This document shows positions 39,919 to 49,066 of a DNA stretch of 64,000 nucleotides, piece after piece (position 1 is the stretch's first letter; each line of letters begins with the position of its first letter). This stretch comes from a virus. Made by a program: the position numbers and the translations under genes. Where the stretch lies: positions 1-64,000 of IMG/VR virus record IMGVR_UViG_3300013306_000002, one strand, 5' to 3'. Below the pieces are notes generated by a model, which worked only from the letters and a program-made list of their open reading frames with translations, searched no databases and was not told the DNA's origin.

Positions 39919-41673
39919 TCAAGGGCGCTGGAAGACTCGGCTGCCGCTGCACCCTCCGCTGCCGGCCCCTCCGACATCATCGCCACCAGGCGTGCTGAGT
40001 CCGCTCGCGACATTGACGACGAACGGTGTCTGCAGATCGAATTGGTTCTTGGTCGGAACCAGGGTGCGAAAATCTACCCATGTCCTCACGGGTAGGGTTC
40101 CGACCTTCATATCGCCTCCGGTCCCTGTGATGTTTGTGGCGTCGTCGAGCACACGCACGAAGGCCCCATCATTCACACGGAGTCCAACCCCGCCGTTGCC
40201 GGTGCCTGTGACACCCGCTGTCTTAAGCATGACCAGATCTCGGACTGATAGTCCATCGCCGACGCTATCGTCGATTTGCACTTCCTGTAGAGAGTAAGCA
40301 CCGGCCTGAGAGGCAGCAAAACCATCACCCGTGCTGTTTCGTATCAGCACGTTCAGGAGTTCCCATCCACCAGGGAAAAGGGCGCCCTCGTTCGTTGCGA
40401 ATAGTCCTGGGCCCAACGCCGCACATCCATCGAGAACGACCTGTCGGAAGACTTGGCCGGGGCCACCGCTTATCCCAAAGCCGGAATCCAACAGGAGACT
40501 GCGCCGAGGAGTCCAGGACGATGCTTGCGCGAAGACGAAGTTGCGGATCACGTTGGACAGCGTCAGGCATTGCAACTGGACGCCAGACATGACCAAGCCG
40601 TCGATGTCGCAGAGCTCCGTGACTGGTAGAAGGGTGTTGGAGATCCCCAGCGACAGTTGAGCGTCGGACCCTCCGCCAGCGATCGTGAACTTGATCCCCT
40701 GAATGGCGAGGGATGGCGCCGCAGACACGTCGAAGCCGCTCCCGTCGCCTCCTGGCCCAGCGGATGCGAACACCGCGGACGGCTCGACGAGCGACAGCGT
40801 CTGACTCGTTACGTGACTCGGCGTATTGCACAAAAATAGATGGGTCGCGTCGGAGCCGTAAACGACGCAGTTGACCTGCGCGTCTCCGGCGCTGCCGATG
40901 ATCATGGCCGTCTTGGCGCCGTCGGCCGCCCACGAAGCGCGGGGCGGGGCCACCTGGACGGAGGTCAACCCAGGCCCAATCGATGTGATGGCGACGATAT
41001 CCCCGGCGGGCACGGTCGTGTCTGCTGAGGGGAGCCCACTGAACGAGCGGGGAGTCGCGCGAATATTGAGCGCTGCCAGCGCGGCAAAGGGGAGTGTCGA
41101 TGGATCCAGAAACAGATATTCCTGGACGGATGCTTGAAATGGTGGAAGTGCGTATCCAGTGACGGGGAACGGTTCGGTCAGGCCCGTCACATCGACGATA
41201 TAGGCGTAGCCAGCGGCAATCACGTTCGGAACCTGGAGGATCGCGTGTTTGAACGTCCGATAGGGATGCGCGAGCGAGCCGTCGCCTGTCTCATCGCTTC
41301 CGGTTGTTCGGGCGTAAATCGTGGTGACGACCGGGGTGTTGACCGGAAACGGCGGCGATGTGGTCGCTCCGGTGAGGAACGGCTGCGGATCAAGGTGCTG
41401 CGCGAGCGAGCCGTCATCCGGAGGACTACCGAATGAGCGCATCACCGGATGCAAGACCTCGCACCACGCCTGACAATCTCCGACGCCATCCGCGACGTTT
41501 CGTAGCGTCACCGTGGTCGTCGTCGCTGCGACCACCTCAAAGGTGTTCGGAAACTGCAAATCCACCCTGTCGGGCGTAAGGCGCCTGCCGTTGATCACCA
41601 GCCCATGGGCGATCTGTTGCGTACCGCCGATCGGAATCCCTGCAAATCTGATGATCGCGTAGAGCCTGTCCAT
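39919..41673 (-). CDS. Beta-helix spike, medium
   Basis: 584 residues. The N-terminal domain (IPIGGTQQIAHGLVINGR, FEVVAATTTTVTLRN, SPPDDGSLAQHLDPQPF) is the shared anchor. From about residue 115 there is a right-handed beta-helix-type region beginning TTIYARTTGSDETGDGSLAH and rich in short Asn/Gly/Ser turns. Such proteins bind or cut surface polysaccharide. TATGAT lies six bases before the ATG. Confidence 0.75.
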   Translation of the reverse strand: MDRLYAIIRFAGIPIGGTQQIAHGLVINGRRLTPDRVDLQFPNTFEVVAATTTTVTLRNVADGVGDCQAWCEVLHPVMRSFGSPPDDGSLAQHLDPQPFLTGATTSPPFPVNTPVVTTIYARTTGSDETGDGSLAHPYRTFKHAILQVPNVIAAGYAYIVDVTGLTEPFPVTGYALPPFQASVQEYLFLDPSTLPFAALAALNIRATPRSFSGLPSADTTVPAGDIVAITSIGPGLTSVQVAPPRASWAADGAKTAMIIGSAGDAQVNCVVYGSDATHLFLCNTPSHVTSQTLSLVEPSAVFASAGPGGDGSGFDVSAAPSLAIQGIKFTIAGGGSDAQLSLGISNTLLPVTELCDIDGLVMSGVQLQCLTLSNVIRNFVFAQASSWTPRRSLLLDSGFGISGGPGQVFRQVVLDGCAALGPGLFATNEGALFPGGWELLNVLIRNSTGDGFAASQAGAYSLQEVQIDDSVGDGLSVRDLVMLKTAGVTGTGNGGVGLRVNDGAFVRVLDDATNITGTGGDMKVGTLPVRTWVDFRTLVPTKNQFDLQTPFVVNVASGLSTPGGDDVGGAGSGGCSGSRVFQRP

Positions 41674-41798
41674 GCATGGATCATACAGTCATTCGCGAGC
41701 GTCCGTGTACGGGGAAACGCACCGGCAGGCGCGGTTGCGCTGATCGACGCGACCCACTTGGTTGGGCGGTGCGCGCGCGCGCGCGAGTTGGTTGGCCC

Positions 41799-44700
41799 CT
41801 AGAACCCGACCCAGCCTGCGTTGCCACTGTCACGCGCCCCGCGAAACAGAGCGATCTGCGCCATGATCCGGGGACCGTTGTGAGTAATTGTGGGCGCTGG
41901 CATGCTCGAGTTTAGCGCTCTGGCACCGAACAGTTGCATCTGGACACCCTGATTCACGCCGAACGCCCCAACGACCGGAGAATTGGGGAACTGGATCCAT
42001 TGCGGATCCGTGATCGCCGCGCCTGTGTCGCCTTCGTTGAGCATGATCATGACGACCCCAAGATCGTTCTCTGAGTGGGCGGGCCATGGTGGGGCAATGC
42101 TCACGTTGCCACCCTGCGTTCGAGGGCCATTCGCGACCCAGTGTGGTGGCACGGTAGGGACCTGAGGAGCCAGGGCGAACGTGTACGTGCCGTTGCCAAA
42201 CTCGCTTGAAACCGCGTTCTGCCGCACGGTCCCTACGCCGCTGCTTCCGAAGAGGGGCAGCACACCGGCTGCGGCGGCGAAGTCTCCACCGCCCCCGGTG
42301 TCCGTCTCTTGAGTGATCTGCGCGAAGCTAGCCAAGGGAGCGTTGGTCCACTGATCCCAGTCCGAGCTCCCGGCGCCGGGCACGGCCACCAGTGCCTGCA
42401 CAACAAGGCAGTTGTCGATCGTGGTCACAACAGCGTCCAGGTTGAGGATCTGCCCTGTGGCCTTGACGTCGCCCGCTCGATCCGTCTTCGCGGTGACGTT
42501 CACGGGGAGACCGCCGATTTCCTTGACATAGAAGGTCGACCCCGATCCACCGTCGCGGCGGTAGAAGGTGGAGGCCAGCGGAGCTGTGACGACGTTCTCG
42601 GGGGATCCGTAGCCTGAATACTGCTGGTGGGGCCCGTCGACCTCGATCCAGTAGCCGCTAGTCAACCCGCCCACGTTCTGGTTGACCGACTCGCCGGTCC
42701 GATTCCCGAACAGGACAAGCTTCTTGACCTGGGTCAGGACATCGAATGCCCCGGCCTGGTTGTCGAAGAAGACGCAGTCGGTGCACGTCGGCACCGGCTG
42801 GTTGTCGTAGGCGAAGTTGTTGCACACGGACAGGTACTTGATGGACGGCGGGCTGAACAGGAATACGTGGATCCCGTGGGGGTTCGCGCCGCGGATCGTG
42901 TTGCCCTCGATGTTCACCCGCAAGTCGTTGAAGAACACCCCCCAGTCGCTGGTGGTGGTCAGATGGATGCCGTAGCGTCCGGCGGTTTGCCCGTCGCTCG
43001 CCACGCAGTCGAGGGTGTTGCCGACAACGCTGACGACGCCGCCGGTCGGCTGAATCGTGAAGGCCGCTGCGGGCGGCGTCGACTGCGGCTGTCCGCCGGA
43101 GTCCGTCCAGCCGTGGATTCCGTCGTTGTGCCACGTCGCCAGGGTAAGTGTGTCGCTCGTGTTGGAGAAGACGGTGGCCACGACCCCACCAGACACCACT
43201 TGGTGTCCCAGGAACTCGTTGGCGGTCCAGCCAGCTCCCGTTTGGACCAGCGTGGTATTCGTGATCGCGGTGGCGACCCCGGCGAAGCCAGCGCCGCCGC
43301 CCGGCGAGGCCACGTAGATCCCGTCCACCCCTCCTCGCGCATGGACGGTGTTGCCCCGAATGGTGACATTCGCTGACTGCGTCTCGGAGACAGCATCCAC
43401 CACGAGCCGGAACACTTCGATGCCGCCCCGGTTGGCATCGTTCGTCTGGCCGTTGCGCATGTAGACGTAGTTGTCCAGGATCCAGATGTCGTCGCAGAAC
43501 TCCGTGAGGAACACGGGTGCGTCCGAGCCAGAGACGAAGTCGCTGATGACCGTGTTGCCAGCGAACTGCACGTCGATGGCGTCCGAGATGAGAACCGATC
43601 CATAGATCCGACAGCGGTTCACCCGGTAGTCCTGCGCATAGTTCCAAAAGGCCGGGGTCCCTGCGGCCCCACCCGAGATGCTCAAGGCCTCCTTCGACAG
43701 ATCCCGAAATTCGTCCCACCATAGGGACAGCACGCAGTCCTCGATGACGATCTTCACGACCTGTGCTTCGACTGGCTCGGTGTCGATTGCGGTCGTGATG
43801 ATGTTGGTGAAGTTGCAGTGCTCGAAGCGACCGTCGGTCACGTAGATCAGGGATGCGCCGTTGCGGGCGCACATGTCGAAGGTGCAGTCGCGAACTACGA
43901 CCCCCTGCGTGCCGCCGATGGCCCCCGACTCGCCGCCGCTTGAGCCATCGCCGCCCAGCCAGAGCCCGTCACCGTACGCCTGGCTGAAGGTGACGCGGTT
44001 GATCTTGAGGTTGCGGATGTCGCCCCCCACGGCATGGGAGAAGATCAGGTGGTTGTGGGGGTCGCGCTGGGTGGGTTGGTTGATACCGTTGGCCGGATTC
44101 CACACGCCGTCGCCGGTGTGCATGGTGCCGGTGCCACCGGACGCGCCCGTGAAGGTGGTCGGCGTCTTGCCGGTGTACGTGACGATCTGATCCCCGTCGA
44201 GTTGCGTGCCGATGACAATCTGACCTGAGCTCGGAAACGTGGTCGTGCTGGCGACGTTGATAACGGCCTGGGGCAGAACGGCGCCATCGCTGGCAACCGT
44301 GATGTGCGTGTTGCCAGGGCTCAGCAAGCCCACAGGGTCACCGATGCGACCCAGATCGCCGTTGCCGCGCAGCGTGCCGGTGCCACCGGACGCGCCCGTG
44401 AAGGAGGTGGCGGTCTTTCCGGTATACGTGATGGTCTGCGCGCCGCCGGGCAGGATGATGAGCACCGTGCCGGACGACGGGAAACCCGCCGTGCTGGCGA
44501 CGTTGATAACGGCCTGGGGCAGCACGGCGCCGTCGCTGGCGGACGCCACTGTCGTGACGGCGTTGCCCCAGTTCCCGTTGAGCTCGAGATCCGCGATCTC
44601 CATGTTCGTTCCGCCAGAGATCTCGAGCAGGGAGCAGGAACTCGCGCCGGCGGCGACGTTCGCCACCTGCTTGATTACCGAGTGCCCGAGCACGCCGTAC

Positions 44701-45248
44701 ATGGCCACGTTGTCGCCGCGGATCAGGAGGCAATGGAAGGTGCCGGGTGCCCGGCTCACCATGTAGATGCCTGGCGGAAAGTAGATGGGTCCAGCGCCGC
44801 CGGTCAGAATGGCCAGATCGATCGCCGCCTGGATGGGGGCGCGGTCATCGGCGATGCCGTTGCCGACCGCTCCCAGCGTCTTCACGTTGATCACAATGGG
44901 AGGCGTCGGGGGCCCGAAGTTGGCGGCCCCGGACTTCATCACGAAGGGACGGGGCGTCAGATGCAGCGCCAGTGACCCGTCATCGGGCGCGAGCCCGAAC
45001 GACCGCTCGATGGGATGCCACACCTCCGCGAGAACCAGGATGGTGCCCGGCGCCGCCCCGTCGTTCCGCACGCTCAGGTTCGCCGTGTCGCTGGAGACCA
45101 GGGCGAAGTTGCCGCTGTCATCCCCCGCAAACCCCAGGTGGTCGGGCGCGCGAGCGACGCCGTTCATCACCAATCCATGCGGAAGCGTTGCCGTCGCCCC
45201 CGCGGGGACGGCAACGAAGGCAACATACTTCTTGATGGCGTCCAGCAA
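41799..45248 (-). CDS. Large pectate-lyase-like spike
   Basis: 1149 residues from a TTG; no good ATG is nearby. The anchor domain (VAVPAGATATLPHGLVMNG, LAPDDGSLALHLTPRPF) is followed by VKTLGAVGNGIADDRAPIQA, the standard entry of pectate-lyase-like beta-helix depolymerases. Residues about 240-390 contain a duplicated module (see the repeat feature). Further beta-helix blocks and a C-terminal beta domain follow. It is the largest gene in the window and the best candidate for the main receptor-binding or capsule-degrading protein. Confidence 0.85.
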   Translation of the reverse strand: MLDAIKKYVAFVAVPAGATATLPHGLVMNGVARAPDHLGFAGDDSGNFALVSSDTANLSVRNDGAAPGTILVLAEVWHPIERSFGLAPDDGSLALHLTPRPFVMKSGAANFGPPTPPIVINVKTLGAVGNGIADDRAPIQAAIDLAILTGGAGPIYFPPGIYMVSRAPGTFHCLLIRGDNVAMYGVLGHSVIKQVANVAAGASSCSLLEISGGTNMEIADLELNGNWGNAVTTVASASDGAVLPQAVINVASTAGFPSSGTVLIILPGGAQTITYTGKTATSFTGASGGTGTLRGNGDLGRIGDPVGLLSPGNTHITVASDGAVLPQAVINVASTTTFPSSGQIVIGTQLDGDQIVTYTGKTPTTFTGASGGTGTMHTGDGVWNPANGINQPTQRDPHNHLIFSHAVGGDIRNLKINRVTFSQAYGDGLWLGGDGSSGGESGAIGGTQGVVVRDCTFDMCARNGASLIYVTDGRFEHCNFTNIITTAIDTEPVEAQVVKIVIEDCVLSLWWDEFRDLSKEALSISGGAAGTPAFWNYAQDYRVNRCRIYGSVLISDAIDVQFAGNTVISDFVSGSDAPVFLTEFCDDIWILDNYVYMRNGQTNDANRGGIEVFRLVVDAVSETQSANVTIRGNTVHARGGVDGIYVASPGGGAGFAGVATAITNTTLVQTGAGWTANEFLGHQVVSGGVVATVFSNTSDTLTLATWHNDGIHGWTDSGGQPQSTPPAAAFTIQPTGGVVSVVGNTLDCVASDGQTAGRYGIHLTTTSDWGVFFNDLRVNIEGNTIRGANPHGIHVFLFSPPSIKYLSVCNNFAYDNQPVPTCTDCVFFDNQAGAFDVLTQVKKLVLFGNRTGESVNQNVGGLTSGYWIEVDGPHQQYSGYGSPENVVTAPLASTFYRRDGGSGSTFYVKEIGGLPVNVTAKTDRAGDVKATGQILNLDAVVTTIDNCLVVQALVAVPGAGSSDWDQWTNAPLASFAQITQETDTGGGGDFAAAAGVLPLFGSSGVGTVRQNAVSSEFGNGTYTFALAPQVPTVPPHWVANGPRTQGGNVSIAPPWPAHSENDLGVVMIMLNEGDTGAAITDPQWIQFPNSPVVGAFGVNQGVQMQLFGARALNSSMPAPTITHNGPRIMAQIALFRGARDSGNAGWVGF
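44120..44540 (-). repeat. Internal module duplication in the large spike
   Basis: Two copies of a module coding SDGAVLPQAVINVASTxxFP, then TYTGKTxTxFTGASGGTG lie about 250 bases apart. The DNA is nearly identical over long stretches, for example CCGGTGCCACCGGACGCGCC twice and GTTGATAACGGCCTGGGGCA twice, which shows that the duplication is recent or kept by gene conversion. Confidence 0.8.
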
Positions 45249-45318
45249 TCTCGACCCCCAGTGAATAGGTGAGGCAAGCCTACCAGCGGCGACCCGGAAC
45301 CGTCAGGGATTTCTCGGG

Positions 45319-45585
45319 TCAGGCGGTCGGGCTAGTCGTCCGCCACAGCCCGCGAACCAACTCGATCTTGCCAGCCTGCTTTAGGCGCTGGAGCGCCTCA
45401 CCGACGTAGCGGTAGTCGGGCTTCTCCTCGGGAAGCCCCTTGAGGGCCTCCATGACGATAGGGGCGGCCATGATCACGCCAGCACGGTCGGGGCCATAGG
45501 ATCGGATCACCGCCAGAACGGCCTCGTCCATCTTCTGCCGTTGCTCATCGGTCAACGTTACAGCGGGCGCGCGATTTCTTCTCAT
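45319..45585 (-). CDS. Putative winged-helix-type small protein
   Basis: 88 residues from the ATG with GGAGG six bases upstream; a longer form from 45633 in an ATGA overlap is possible. Helical with DEAVLAVIRSYGPDRAGVIM, APIVMEALKGLPEEKPDY and a C-terminal strand pair (GKIELVRGLWRTTS). That order suggests a winged helix. It follows the clamp gene. Confidence 0.5.
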   Translation of the reverse strand: MRRNRAPAVTLTDEQRQKMDEAVLAVIRSYGPDRAGVIMAAPIVMEALKGLPEEKPDYRYVGEALQRLKQAGKIELVRGLWRTTSPTA

Positions 45586-45629
45586 TGAAACCTCCCCAAG
45601 CGGAGGGGAGCGTTTGAGCGGAGGGCGCT

Positions 45630-46388
45630 TCATATGCGCATTGGCATGATCAGAAACTTCACTCCGGCCGTGTTCTCGAAGACCATGGCGCCCAGGCGGT
45701 CCTTGCTCCAGGCGACGACCTTCACGCCTCGCATGCCCGGATCGCATGTTTGGTTGGTGACCTCCGCTATGTCGGCAAGGTAGTTCGGGTCCAGGCCGTA
45801 CCCCTCAGGGCCATCGGACTCCTGTTTGGAGGAGATCTTGACCACGTCCTCATAGGACGGAAACGCCCTGGCGTCAGCCGCTGGAACGAGCAGGCCGATC
45901 TCGGGCCTTCGGGAATCAAGGCCGAGTCGAATGAGCGATGGTGAGAATACCTTGAGCGAAGGATCGACGTCGACCGGGGCGAGCGTGATCTCCTGGCCGT
46001 CTTTCATGGCGCGCTGAGCGGCAACGGCCGCTAACAGGTACCCGCGGGCCACGCCGAGAGTCAGACCGAAGGTCTCGCATGGAGCGATCACCATTCGATG
46101 GCCATCGACCGCCACCATAACCCCCTTTGAAAAGAACACCTGGTGGAGATGGGGTCTAGTCTCGTCCGTGCCGGTCCACCTCGCGACAGATTCGAGCACG
46201 TTGGTGGGAACGGAAATCACAGCAGTCTTGGTTACGGATGTTGGCTTGGTCTTTGTCACGATCTCATCTCCTTGGTTGGGTCGTTCGGGGCACGGACAAC
46301 CCACGCAGATGAACGCGAGCTCGCGTCCAGCGTGCTGATGTCCGCACTTGGGGCACTTCGTAGCCTGCACGGTGAACGTTGGGATCAC
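45630..46388 (-). CDS. Sliding-clamp-like protein with N-terminal zinc ribbon
   Basis: 252 residues from a GTG. Residues 1-42 form a zinc ribbon (KCPKCGHQHAGRE, CVGCPCP). From about 44 the protein reads as a reduced DnaN-like clamp: VFFSKGVMVAVDGHRMVIAP, a helix, then the typical end FLIMPMRI. Two start sites are visible: GTG at 46388 and GTG at 46259, each preceded by CCAAGGAGA(C/T)GAGA. So a long zinc-ribbon form and a short form without it could both be made. The role is likely polymerase processivity or recruitment of DNA-modifying enzymes. Confidence 0.7.
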   Translation of the reverse strand: MIPTFTVQATKCPKCGHQHAGRELAFICVGCPCPERPNQGDEIVTKTKPTSVTKTAVISVPTNVLESVARWTGTDETRPHLHQVFFSKGVMVAVDGHRMVIAPCETFGLTLGVARGYLLAAVAAQRAMKDGQEITLAPVDVDPSLKVFSPSLIRLGLDSRRPEIGLLVPAADARAFPSYEDVVKISSKQESDGPEGYGLDPNYLADIAEVTNQTCDPGMRGVKVVAWSKDRLGAMVFENTAGVKFLIMPMRI

Positions 46389-47482
46389 GGTCTCGTCTCC
46401 TTGGTGTTGGGAAACGCGCGGTGCTGGACACCGTCAAGATAGGGGAGGCCGATGATGCCACCGGCCTTGCGCTTGGAGCCCGGCCCCGCGGTGACGATGT
46501 CGGTGAAGCGAGTGCGGTCGATCGGCGACACCGCCTTGATGATCTCGGGTGGCGAGCTCGATGGTGCAACGCATCCCTTCTTGACCTCTCGAACTTGCTT
46601 GAGGAAGTACGGCACCCCGGCCTCCTTGCACTGGTCACGCAGGCGCCTGTACCAGTCGACCTCGGCGGGGCGGGCGCCGGGGCCGCTCTCGCAGCCCGCG
46701 ATGACCCAGTCAATGCGGTTCCAGTCATTCTCGATCGGATAGTGCGTCCTGCCGGCGAGCGCGTTGCTATGAAACACGCTGCTCGGAGCAACGCTCGTGA
46801 GATCGAGGGGCCCGAGCAGGGGCTCACAACTCAGGAACCGAACGGCGGCAGGCGTCCGCAGTAGCCACTGGACCCGCTCGTCGGCTGCGTCCTGGTTCTC
46901 GACCGAAACCCCCAGCCACACATTGGGCAGCGGCCATGGAACATCGACGACCGAGGGCATTGCTTGCTCGGGCAGATGAGCATTCGCGCGCTCATAGCAG
47001 TGAAACACACACAACGAGGCGCGCGCGTCATGGATGCTGGTCGCGCAGTCGCGCCCTGACCAGTCAAGGGCAGCACTCTCGATCTCGTTGTCAAGCCACG
47101 CGAACCACTCGCGCATCCGCTTGGCGCGCTTCGTCAAGATCTGGAACGTGTGCTGCGGGCATGCTGCCATAATCCCGAACACTGCCGCGATCTCCTCGTT
47201 CGTGAACTCCTCGTAGAAGAGGTCGGACATCGAGTTCACGAAGATCCGCCGGGGCCTCTTCCAGTGCAGCGGTTTGGCTAACTTTCCAGTGTCAAGCCTG
47301 CCCTCTCCTGTCCAGATGGCGCGCTTGTTCTTGCCGATGGTCACTAGGCCGTGGTAGCGCTCTCCCGGTTTGGCGAACCGGCCCGCGAGCCGCATGGCGT
47401 AACAGTTGGCGCACCCCGGCGAGCACACCTTGCAGCCATCGGTGGGATTCCATGTCTCGTCCGTCCACTCGATCTCGCTCAC
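46385..47482 (-). CDS. Phage Gp37/Gp68 family protein
   Basis: 365 residues from GTG (SEIEWTDETWNPTDGCK). CSPGCANCYAMRLAGRF is the Cys cluster, followed by IFVNSMSDLFYEEFTNEEI, FQILTKRAKRMREW, NVWLGVSVENQDAADERV and WVIAGCESGPGARP, the full set of blocks of the Gp37/Gp68 (DUF5131) family. Cysteines spaced CxxGCxxCY suggest a radical-SAM-like iron-sulfur site. The role in phages is not established. Confidence 0.85.
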   Translation of the reverse strand: MSEIEWTDETWNPTDGCKVCSPGCANCYAMRLAGRFAKPGERYHGLVTIGKNKRAIWTGEGRLDTGKLAKPLHWKRPRRIFVNSMSDLFYEEFTNEEIAAVFGIMAACPQHTFQILTKRAKRMREWFAWLDNEIESAALDWSGRDCATSIHDARASLCVFHCYERANAHLPEQAMPSVVDVPWPLPNVWLGVSVENQDAADERVQWLLRTPAAVRFLSCEPLLGPLDLTSVAPSSVFHSNALAGRTHYPIENDWNRIDWVIAGCESGPGARPAEVDWYRRLRDQCKEAGVPYFLKQVREVKKGCVAPSSSPPEIIKAVSPIDRTRFTDIVTAGPGSKRKAGGIIGLPYLDGVQHRAFPNTKETRP

Positions 47483-47844
47483 GAAAGCCTCGCGCGGTGC
47501 ATGGCATGGAAACAACGACACATTCCGTCTGCCCCCCGAAATCGCTGAAGCGGTCGCCTACCACAGGTGCCACACCGATGGCGATTGCAGCAGCAATGCA
47601 GGTAGTGAAGCCCTGTTGTCGGGCACGCCCAGTTGGCCGGAATGTACGGAAACCGCACTGACAAGGAGCCTGTGCGCAGTGAGAAGATCCCGTGCCTGAA
47701 CGGGCACCAACAGAACGTTCCTGGCACCGACGGGAATCCTGATAGACACACCCCATCATAGTCGTGTGCGTGATGATGTCCGCAATCGGGGCACCACCTT
47801 TCGCAGAGACCCGACTCCGCCCGCTTGTCGATCTGCCAGTCCAT
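47479..47844 (-). CDS. Cys/His-rich small protein
   Basis: 121 residues; ATGA overlap with the upstream gene and GTGA overlap with the downstream one. The first 50 residues hold CERWCPDCGHHHAHDYDGVC and FCWCPFRH, a plausible zinc domain. The second half is Cys/Arg-rich and less convincing, so the gene may end early or carry a frameshift. Confidence 0.45.
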   Translation of the reverse strand: MDWQIDKRAESGLCERWCPDCGHHHAHDYDGVCLSGFPSVPGTFCWCPFRHGIFSLRTGSLSVRFPYIPANWACPTTGLHYLHCCCNRHRCGTCGRRPLQRFRGADGMCRCFHAMHRARLS

Positions 47845-48701
47845 CACCCCTCCTCCTTCCTGAAGGTATACGCCCACACCCAGGGGTTCTGGTCCCAGGG
47901 CGACGGGCCCGGCTTGAGATTCCAATTCGGACCGGTGTGGATGCAGTTCCACGCATTCGCGAACGCGTCTCGGGGACCGCGGAGGCACTCCTCGTCGTTA
48001 TTCGATGGCCCGTAGTGCCAACCTGCCCGTTGCTCTCGGTACTGGTCGCGGCCGTAGTTAGTGAACGTCACGCCCTCCGCAATGGCGTCCTCATCGGTGA
48101 TGTCCTGCAGGTGCATCAGCCGAGCTTGAATAGGGATGAGGTTGGTGCGCGATGCCCAACGCGGCATGAAGATCCCGGGGCGCCAGTGGTCGCCGTATTT
48201 TCCGTTGTCGTGCGCAACGACCCACTGCCCTGCGCCTCTCTGGCTGTTCTCGATCCGCACGAACGCGCCGTCAAAGAAGCGAACGCCGTCGGTCCCGTCC
48301 TTGAGTTCCTCCGCACGCCATCTCTCGCGCACCCACAGCCGCTGCTCGCCGACCGGAGTGATAGTCCAGACCTTCTTGTCGTTGCCGTGGTCCGCGAGGT
48401 GCGTTGTGCCATCCACCAGCGGGCACCGGAAGTGGAACTCGCCGGTCTTCAGCCCGAGAGATTCGCCGGTCTTCAGGATCAGGAACACCGCGCCCTGAGG
48501 GTTCAGGCGAACTCGATACCGGCCCTTCTGGGCGACCCGGCGTTCGCTCGCGGGCATCTCGTACCAAAGGTCAGACCGCACTGTTGCTGGCAGGTCGACG
48601 CTCAGGTGATCCAGATCCACGACCCGCCGAGTCTGGGTCTTGGTGCCATCCATCACCATCGGGATGGATGGGCCAGTGAACAGGATGGGGCGCTCCTTCA
48701 C
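47844..48701 (-). CDS. ASCH-like phage protein
   Basis: 285 residues. ERPILFTGPSIPMVMDGTKT followed by QTRRVV opens the domain, RLWVRERWR and IFMPRWASRTNLIPIQARL are its middle, and NAWNC...NPWVWAYTFRKEE closes it. This is the common phage ASCH-like family, related to RNA-binding PUA folds. Its target is not known. The ATG is coupled to the upstream gene. Confidence 0.75.
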   Translation of the reverse strand: MKERPILFTGPSIPMVMDGTKTQTRRVVDLDHLSVDLPATVRSDLWYEMPASERRVAQKGRYRVRLNPQGAVFLILKTGESLGLKTGEFHFRCPLVDGTTHLADHGNDKKVWTITPVGEQRLWVRERWRAEELKDGTDGVRFFDGAFVRIENSQRGAGQWVVAHDNGKYGDHWRPGIFMPRWASRTNLIPIQARLMHLQDITDEDAIAEGVTFTNYGRDQYREQRAGWHYGPSNNDEECLRGPRDAFANAWNCIHTGPNWNLKPGPSPWDQNPWVWAYTFRKEEG

Positions 48702-49066
48702 GGCCCCGCCAACTCCTCGGCCACGACCGAGAAGAACGCCCAGCGGTCATCATCGGGCACCCCGTGGACGTTCTTGCGTCGCCAGTGCCTATTGTTGAAC
48801 TCGCGCTGCAAACGTCGCGCGACGCGCTGGGCGTCGGAGAGTTCCAGGTCTGCGCATAGGTCGTTCAAACTTAGGCCCGAAGGGACATATCGCGCCAGCG
48901 CTGCGCTGCGATCGGCGTCGCTGACCTCGACGGTGTGCGATCCGGCGTACCACTTACCCGTCCACATCTCGTGGTCGGTTCCCGGATCGTCGATGTCGGC
49001 CTTCCAGTCGTCGGGCCACCGGGAACGCTCCTTCTGCAGTTCCACGATGCTTGGCTTATCGCTCAT
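48698..49066 (-). CDS. Unknown protein with helix-turn-helix-like end
   Basis: 122 residues; GGGAG five bases before the ATG. The C-terminus LSLNDLCADLELSDAQRVAR reads as a small helix-turn-helix; the rest is acidic. ATGA-coupled to the neighbours. Function unknown. Confidence 0.5.
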   Translation of the reverse strand: MSDKPSIVELQKERSRWPDDWKADIDDPGTDHEMWTGKWYAGSHTVEVSDADRSAALARYVPSGLSLNDLCADLELSDAQRVARRLQREFNNRHWRRKNVHGVPDDDRWAFFSVVAEELAGP

